Shown here piece after piece: positions 14,711 to 18,427 of a DNA stretch of 18,427 nt. Source of the stretch: Clostridiales bacterium (GTDB taxonomy: Bacteria > Bacillota > Clostridia > Oscillospirales > CAG-382); NCBI GenBank assembly GCA_003452915.1, contig DMMZ01000026.1:37181-55607 (forward strand), in the 5' to 3' direction. Made by a program: the position numbers and the translations under genes. The first letter of the stretch is position 1, and each line of letters starts with the position of its first letter. The notes under the pieces are model-generated. The model had not been told where the DNA came from, made no database searches, and worked only from the letters and a program-made list of their open reading frames with translations.

Positions 14711-15402
14711 TGGATACGATATTCAGTTCAATTTTAAAAGATGACATAACATTCGGTTTTTCACTTATAATGCTCTTATCCTCAATGCTTATGGGTTTTA
14801 TTGTAAGCATTGTCTATATGAGGACTCATAGAGAAGAAGGCTATATGCCAAGCCTTATTGCAACATTGATAATTCTACCAGCTATTTCCGCCTCAATAAT
14901 ATTACTGGTCGGAAGCAATACAGCACAGGCACTCAGCCTTGCGGGAGCGGCAGCGTTAATAAGGTTCAGAGCAACACTTGGTGACCCAAAAGACCTTGCG
15001 TACATATTTTTTACTCTTGCAATCGGTTTAGCTTGCGGTTCGGGATATGTTGGTTATTCCGCGGTATTCACCATTCTAGTCTGTGTTGTAATGATGATTA
15101 TTGATTTTACAAAATTCGGAAAAAGCAAGCAGAAGAATGTGAAACTTAAAATAACTATTCCGGAAAACCTTAATTATCCTGATGCATTTGATGATATATT
15201 CGAAAATTATACTGATAAATATGTGCTAAAAAAAGTAAAAACAACCGAATTTGGCTCGTTGTGTGAGCTTGAATATATGGTTTGCCTTAAAAAGGGTATA
15301 ATTATAAAGATTTTAGTTGACGAGATTCGCACACGAAACGGAAATCTTGATATAACACTTTTCCTCAACCCGTTTGAGGATAGAGTTTATATTAATCCAT
15401 AA
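14710..15402 (+). CDS. DUF4956 domain membrane protein
   Basis: A protein of 230 residues. The first half is membrane-embedded, with about four hydrophobic segments (roughly 18-36, 48-65, 95-112 and 117-133). The hallmark LSLAGAAALIRFRATLGDPKDLAYIFFTLAIGLACG runs from about residue 75 to 110. The C-terminal 90 residues are soluble and mixed alpha/beta (KNVKLKITIPENLNYPD onwards). Function is unknown. Its constant pairing with VTC-domain proteins suggests it forms the membrane partner for polyphosphate synthesis or translocation, in the way the VTC complex is membrane-anchored in yeast; that is inference. It starts inside the stop of the VTC gene. No cotH gene follows. Instead about 175 nt of non-coding sequence runs to a terminator. 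Confidence 0.88.
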   Translation: MDTIFSSILKDDITFGFSLIMLLSSMLMGFIVSIVYMRTHREEGYMPSLIATLIILPAISASIILLVGSNTAQALSLAGAAALIRFRATLGDPKDLAYIFFTLAIGLACGSGYVGYSAVFTILVCVVMMIIDFTKFGKSKQKNVKLKITIPENLNYPDAFDDIFENYTDKYVLKKVKTTEFGSLCELEYMVCLKKGIIIKILVDEIRTRNGNLDITLFLNPFEDRVYINP

Positions 15403-15420
15403 GTACATTTTAATAGCTTA

Positions 15421-15610
15421 ACTACTCCCATTTCTATAAATGCTTTTCTCCATTTCCAAACAAAGCTGATTCCCTATTGTAATGCTGTCCCCTCAGCATT
15501 ATTATACTAATTCGAAGAGAATTTGTGTTCCCCCATACGGTTGCCTTTCCCCTAAAAGGCAGCCGACCAAAAACAATGAGCTGTTGCGAAATCTGCAACA
15601 GCTCTGCTTT
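15421..15610 (+). ncRNA. Candidate C-rich small RNA or structured 3'UTR after DUF4956
   Basis: Seen: a non-coding stretch with repeated C-runs in predicted single-stranded positions (ACTCCCA near 15425, TTCCCTA near 15470, TTCCCCCA near 15528). Two hairpins have C-rich loops: AATGCTG/CAGCATT (15481-15500, loop TCCCCT), and a 10-bp stem with one G.T pair (15539-15564, loop CCCCTA). It ends in a strong terminator hairpin with CTTTTT. Family knowledge: many Gram-positive trans-acting small RNAs (the RsaE type and the streptococcal csRNAs) expose such CCC motifs to pair with the GGGA/GGAG of Shine-Dalgarno sites. I find no convincing promoter, so a product processed from the VTC/DUF4956 transcript is as likely as an independent gene. 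Confidence 0.4.
15578..15604. terminator. Two-way terminator between the VTC/DUF4956 and CapA/DUF4886 units
   Basis: A perfect 10-bp stem GAGCTGTTGC/GCAACAGCTC with a 7-nt loop. On the plus strand it is followed by TGCTTTTT, and on the minus strand by ATTGTTTTT. It serves both converging transcription units. Confidence 0.9.
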
Positions 15611-15631
15611 TTATAATATAGTTAATATATT

Positions 15632-16390
15632 TTAAAGCTTAATTTCAAACGCTTTACGTACTGCTTTAATAACAAGTGGAAGATTTTTCCCAACAAAATC
15701 TTCTGGAATGTATGTAATCTTTGTATAATCAAGTCCCGTTAAGGCTGCAGCCCATGTAAGAGCAGCAATATATCTTCCAAGCGGAATGCTTAAATGATAT
15801 CCGTCACGAGTAAGAACATCTCCAAAATCTTTCCTAGCATATTGTATGGCTATTCCTGCAGGTATAATTATCGATATATCTTCTTTAGTCATTACCTCAG
15901 ATCGTAAAGCATTCAAAATAGTGTCGTACATCGTCATTTGGTCATTATTGTAATCAGGAAATGCCGTATGAGTGCCGTCAGCCTGATACGCCCATGTATT
16001 TAACCAAACTAACTTCAATTCAGGGTTGGTTGTATTATTCTTTACATATTCAATCAAATTTGATAAATACGGCTCATAGGTTTCAGGCTTACCACTCGGA
16101 CCGCTTCCCTGTTGAAGGGTTATAAAATCCCATTTTTCTTCGCGAATGGCATCAAGACTCTTAAAATCAGGTGTTTCTTTCCAGATTCCATTGTTATTTT
16201 TATAGTATATATATCCTGAAATATAATTCTCTGCACAATGCCAGTGCTTTTCTAAAGAGCAACCGGCAATATATAAATTACCCAGTATAATATTTTCTGC
16301 ACCGAGGTTTTCTGAAATTTGATATAAATATTCCATTCCGTCAGAGCTGAAGCTGTTTCCGACAGATAAAACCTTAAATGATTTTGTCAT
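15632..16390 (-). CDS. DUF4886 domain protein (SGNH-hydrolase-like)
   Basis: A protein of 252 residues if started at 16390. It opens with the strand FKVLSVGNSFSSDG, in which GNSFS replaces the GDS nucleophile block of SGNH esterases. Further conserved parts are ITLQQGSGPSG (mid-protein), LVWLNTWAYQADGTH, and DGYHLSIPLGRYIAAL near the end, whose D-x-x-H would complete a Ser-Asp-His triad. Family knowledge: DUF4886 is an uncharacterised SGNH-like group, often in gut bacteria and linked to carbohydrate or surface processing. No signal peptide is visible, so it is probably cytosolic. Earlier in-frame ATGs at 16405 and 16417 overlap capA and have no SD. I chose 16390 because GAGAG precedes it and the core strand begins right after. 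It is probably co-transcribed with the CapA gene. Confidence 0.85.
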   Translation of the reverse strand: MTKSFKVLSVGNSFSSDGMEYLYQISENLGAENIILGNLYIAGCSLEKHWHCAENYISGYIYYKNNNGIWKETPDFKSLDAIREEKWDFITLQQGSGPSGKPETYEPYLSNLIEYVKNNTTNPELKLVWLNTWAYQADGTHTAFPDYNNDQMTMYDTILNALRSEVMTKEDISIIIPAGIAIQYARKDFGDVLTRDGYHLSIPLGRYIAALTWAAALTGLDYTKITYIPEDFVGKNLPLVIKAVRKAFEIKL

Positions 16391-16406
16391 TATATTTTCT
16401 CTCATT

Positions 16407-17819
16407 TTAATTTTCATTTGTCAAAGGAGTTATAATTCCTGTGTTTGATAAATCAACATTAGTGGAAATTGACCGCAGCCGATTAATTGTATTGTTAAAT
16501 TCTTCTCCCATAGAGAGCCTTGTATAAATGTCCTGTTGATAACAGGGTATAAAGCTACTTACAAGCTTTCCGTCGCTGGTTATTTTTGCAATTAAAATAC
16601 CTGTTTCCACACTTTTTTTATTAAACAGGAAGTTACCAAGATTATAGCAAATAACTTTTCCTTTATACGAGTCAATTCCTTGAAGGGTGTGTGCGTGATG
16701 ACCAATTATAAGGTCTGCTCCGCTGTCAATGTATTCCTTGCCCATTGTAAGCTGAGCAGTTTCCAGCTGAGTAGTCAGTTCGTAGCCCCAATGAACATTT
16801 ATTATTACAAAATCGCTTTGTGCTTTAGCCTCTTTAATTTCTTTGCAAAACTTTGTTGAATCATATGTGTACATTACTCCTCCGCTCGTTTCGGTAGCTT
16901 CAGGTGTAAATATATTTTTTTCTGCCCTTGTAGCTGCTAAAAGCGCAATTTTATAACCGTTTATAATATAATAAACAGGCTTGCCTGCTTCATCAATATT
17001 TCTGCCTGCTCCCATCCTTTTGATACCTGCTGCATCAAGTGTATCGAGTGTATCCAAAAACGCATCCTCACCATAATCAAAAACATGGTTGTTTGCGAGT
17101 GAAACAACATCAACACCCATCTCATGCCAGATATCTGCTTTTGAGGGGCTTGCTCTGAATGTATAAGTTTTTCCGTTAATAGGACTTCCCCTAAGACTTA
17201 ATGCAAATTCATTATTGGCAGTCATTATGTCAACCGATTTCATAATATCTATAATTCTATCATCAAGAATGCTTAAAATACCTTTATTTAAATTATTATA
17301 TTTTCTCATCATACTTGAATTGTCGGCAAACATAACATCACCGACAAAGCCAAACTCAGCTTCGCCGTCATCTGTTTTGCCGAGATTATAAATATTACTC
17401 ATGTAGTTTTCTGATTTTGGATCAAGGTGTCCTGAATAAGAATCATAAAGAGTATGAAGTCCGAAACCGGTTAAAGAATGAAAGGCATTGTTAATTAACT
17501 TTCCATCACTTGCTTCCCCTGCAAGGGTATAAAGAACTTCAATATCGTATTTGTCTGCTAACCAATCAATAAAATCCACAAGTTCTTTTTCACCAAATAT
17601 CTCGGTAATTTCAGGATTTTTTATCAAATCTTTGGCAAGCATCTGTCGGATAAATTCGTGATTATCGGGTTTTTCATCAATAGTGGGTTCACTAATTTCA
17701 GTATGCTGGTTTAAATTTATATTTATTGCAATGCTTGATTCCGGCTTTTTACAAGCACAAAACAAGATCGAAATTATAGTTAAAATAAGTATTAACCTGG
17801 TTGTTTTGTTTGAATTCAA
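16407..17819 (-). CDS. CapA-family lipoprotein (poly-gamma-glutamate capsule type metallophosphatase fold)
   Basis: A protein of 470 residues. An N-terminal hydrophobic stretch (8-20) ends in FCAC, a plausible though imperfect lipobox with C23 as the lipidated residue. A non-conserved region with a short helix bundle follows. The CapA (PGA_cap) domain then runs from about 155 to 400: GDVMFAD (160-166), NNEFAL (202-207), LANNHVFDYG (241-250), HWGYE (343-347), GHHAHTLQG (373-381) and NLGNFLF (393-399). These are the metal-binding motifs of calcineurin-like phosphoesterases. No capB, capC or pgsE homologue lies nearby, so capsule synthesis is not implied; a surface hydrolase or polymer-handling role is as likely. 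The start codon is TTG at 17819, with AAGGAG 8 nt upstream; the nearer ATG is out of frame and meets a stop after one codon. Confidence 0.88.
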   Translation of the reverse strand: MNSNKTTRLILILTIISILFCACKKPESSIAININLNQHTEISEPTIDEKPDNHEFIRQMLAKDLIKNPEITEIFGEKELVDFIDWLADKYDIEVLYTLAGEASDGKLINNAFHSLTGFGLHTLYDSYSGHLDPKSENYMSNIYNLGKTDDGEAEFGFVGDVMFADNSSMMRKYNNLNKGILSILDDRIIDIMKSVDIMTANNEFALSLRGSPINGKTYTFRASPSKADIWHEMGVDVVSLANNHVFDYGEDAFLDTLDTLDAAGIKRMGAGRNIDEAGKPVYYIINGYKIALLAATRAEKNIFTPEATETSGGVMYTYDSTKFCKEIKEAKAQSDFVIINVHWGYELTTQLETAQLTMGKEYIDSGADLIIGHHAHTLQGIDSYKGKVICYNLGNFLFNKKSVETGILIAKITSDGKLVSSFIPCYQQDIYTRLSMGEEFNNTINRLRSISTNVDLSNTGIITPLTNEN

Positions 17820-17868
17820 GACATTTACTCCTTGCTACAAAAATAAGTCTTTACCAATATACAGGTAT

Positions 17869-17899
17869 AAAAGCGCAACCGAATAATGGATGCGCTTTT
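17869..17899 (-). terminator. Terminator after the second citrate synthase gene
   Basis: A 9-bp stem AAAAGCGCA/TGCGCTTTT with a 13-nt loop starts 23 nt after the stop of the gene ending at 17923. The minus-strand tail is four T followed by ATA, so it is moderate. The plus-strand tail has six T, but no plus-strand gene precedes it. Confidence 0.65.
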
Positions 17900-17922
17900 T
17901 TATATAGTATAATCCTATTTAT

Positions 17923-18427
17923 TTATCTGTCTATAAGCGGTATATACGGTTTCTCCACCGAGATGCTCTTATATGCAGGACGGATAATTTTACCTACATT
18001 TATAAGTTCCTCAAGTCGGTGAGCACTCCAACCTGCAATCCTTGCGATGGCAAAAATCGGTGTGTATAATTCTAGCGGCAACCCAAGCATATGATATGCA
18101 AATCCACTGTAAAAATCCACGTTAGCACTAACGCCTTTGTAAATATTTCTCTTTTCGGCTATTACAATAGGAGCAAGGGTCTCTACCTTTGAATATAGTC
18201 CAAACTCGTCGGTAAGTCCCTTTTCCTCGGAAAGTTTTTCTACAAACGAACGGAATACAATAGCTCTCGGATCGGAAATTGAATAAACCGCATGTCCCAT
18301 ACCGTATATGAGTCCTGATTTATCAAAGCATTTTTTATCAAGTAAATCAGCCAGATATACCGATATCTCCTCGTCATCGTTCCAATCCTTAACAACGCTT
18401 TTCATATCCTCAAACATCTGAACAACA
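17923..18427 (-). CDS. Second citrate synthase (partial, 5' end outside window)
   Basis: Only the C-terminal part is in the window, about 168 codons. The reading frame stays open to the edge (the codons before the first internal Met read VVQ), so the internal ATG at 18417 is not the start. GLIYGMGHAVYSISDPR and SANVDFYSGFAYHMLGLP retain the catalytic His and Asp. The C-terminus GWSAHRLEEL...IIRPAYK aligns along its length with the gltA product at 9728-8358, clearly homologous but well diverged. It could be a second citrate synthase or a 2-methylcitrate synthase; the residues visible here do not decide. It is followed by a terminator, so it is not joined to the CapA gene. Any upstream partners (such as further TCA or methylcitrate genes) lie outside the window. 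Confidence 0.92.
   Translation of the reverse strand, partial: VVQMFEDMKSVVKDWNDDEEISVYLADLLDKKCFDKSGLIYGMGHAVYSISDPRAIVFRSFVEKLSEEKGLTDEFGLYSKVETLAPIVIAEKRNIYKGVSANVDFYSGFAYHMLGLPLELYTPIFAIARIAGWSAHRLEELINVGKIIRPAYKSISVEKPYIPLIDR

Noticed and set aside
17923..18417. The edge gene read as a complete 164-residue protein starting at 18417
   Set aside because: The frame is open to the window end, and the sequence aligns with the C-terminal third of citrate synthase, so this is a cut gene.
1..18427. CRISPR arrays, tRNA or rRNA genes, transposases, phage genes
   Set aside because: I saw no regularly spaced direct repeats, no tRNA or rRNA signatures and no mobile-element proteins; the genes are mostly housekeeping.

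Overview
The window looks like a chromosomal segment of an AT-rich, low-GC Gram-positive anaerobe of the Clostridia, most likely an Oscillospiraceae/Ruminococcaceae-type gut bacterium. The grounds are Gram-positive-style Shine-Dalgarno (SD) sequences and promoters, a secreted transglutaminase-like protein with a dockerin-like C-terminus, the DapL route to diaminopimelate, the ACT/UPF0210 gene pair, and a VTC/DUF4956 pair. This assignment is inference; no rRNA or other marker is present.

Layout. (1) 1-1911, plus strand: a structured RNA leader (copy A), a small ACT-domain regulator (UPF0237), a second leader that can hide its SD, a UPF0210/DUF711 'PFL-like' protein, and a terminator. (2) 1927-3291, plus: a MATE transporter, followed by a two-way terminator. 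(3) 3346-4950, minus: a secreted transglutaminase-like/dockerin protein with its own promoter. (4) 9830-5058, minus: a gltA-acn-icd operon with a consensus promoter, making 2-oxoglutarate from oxaloacetate and acetyl-CoA. Copy B of the structured RNA lies inside this operon, between acn and icd. (5) 13882-9958, minus: a dapA-dapB-dapF-dapL operon making meso-diaminopimelate and lysine precursor. (6) 13905-15610, plus: a divergently transcribed VTC-domain/DUF4956 pair, followed by a C-rich, hairpin-rich non-coding stretch that ends in a strong terminator. (7) 17819-15632, minus: a CapA-family lipoprotein and a DUF4886 (SGNH-like) protein. (8) 18427-17923, minus: the 3' part of a second citrate synthase gene, cut by the window edge.

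The most notable observation is a pair of roughly 100-nt elements, at 1-100 (plus) and 6403-6304 (minus). They are about 89% identical by hand alignment. Each folds into a compact three-way junction plus a fourth hairpin that abuts the SD of the next gene. Six of their eight substitutions fall in stems, and all six keep or restore pairing, including two double compensatory changes. One copy precedes icd and the other precedes the ACT/UPF0210 pair. This is what a riboswitch or other cis-regulatory RNA would look like, and it would tie the poorly understood ACT/UPF0210 pair to the 2-oxoglutarate/glutamate branch. I cannot match it from memory to a named RNA family. Secondary observations are a possible bistable leader in front of the UPF0210 gene, and a possible small RNA or 3'UTR with repeated CCC motifs at 15421-15610.
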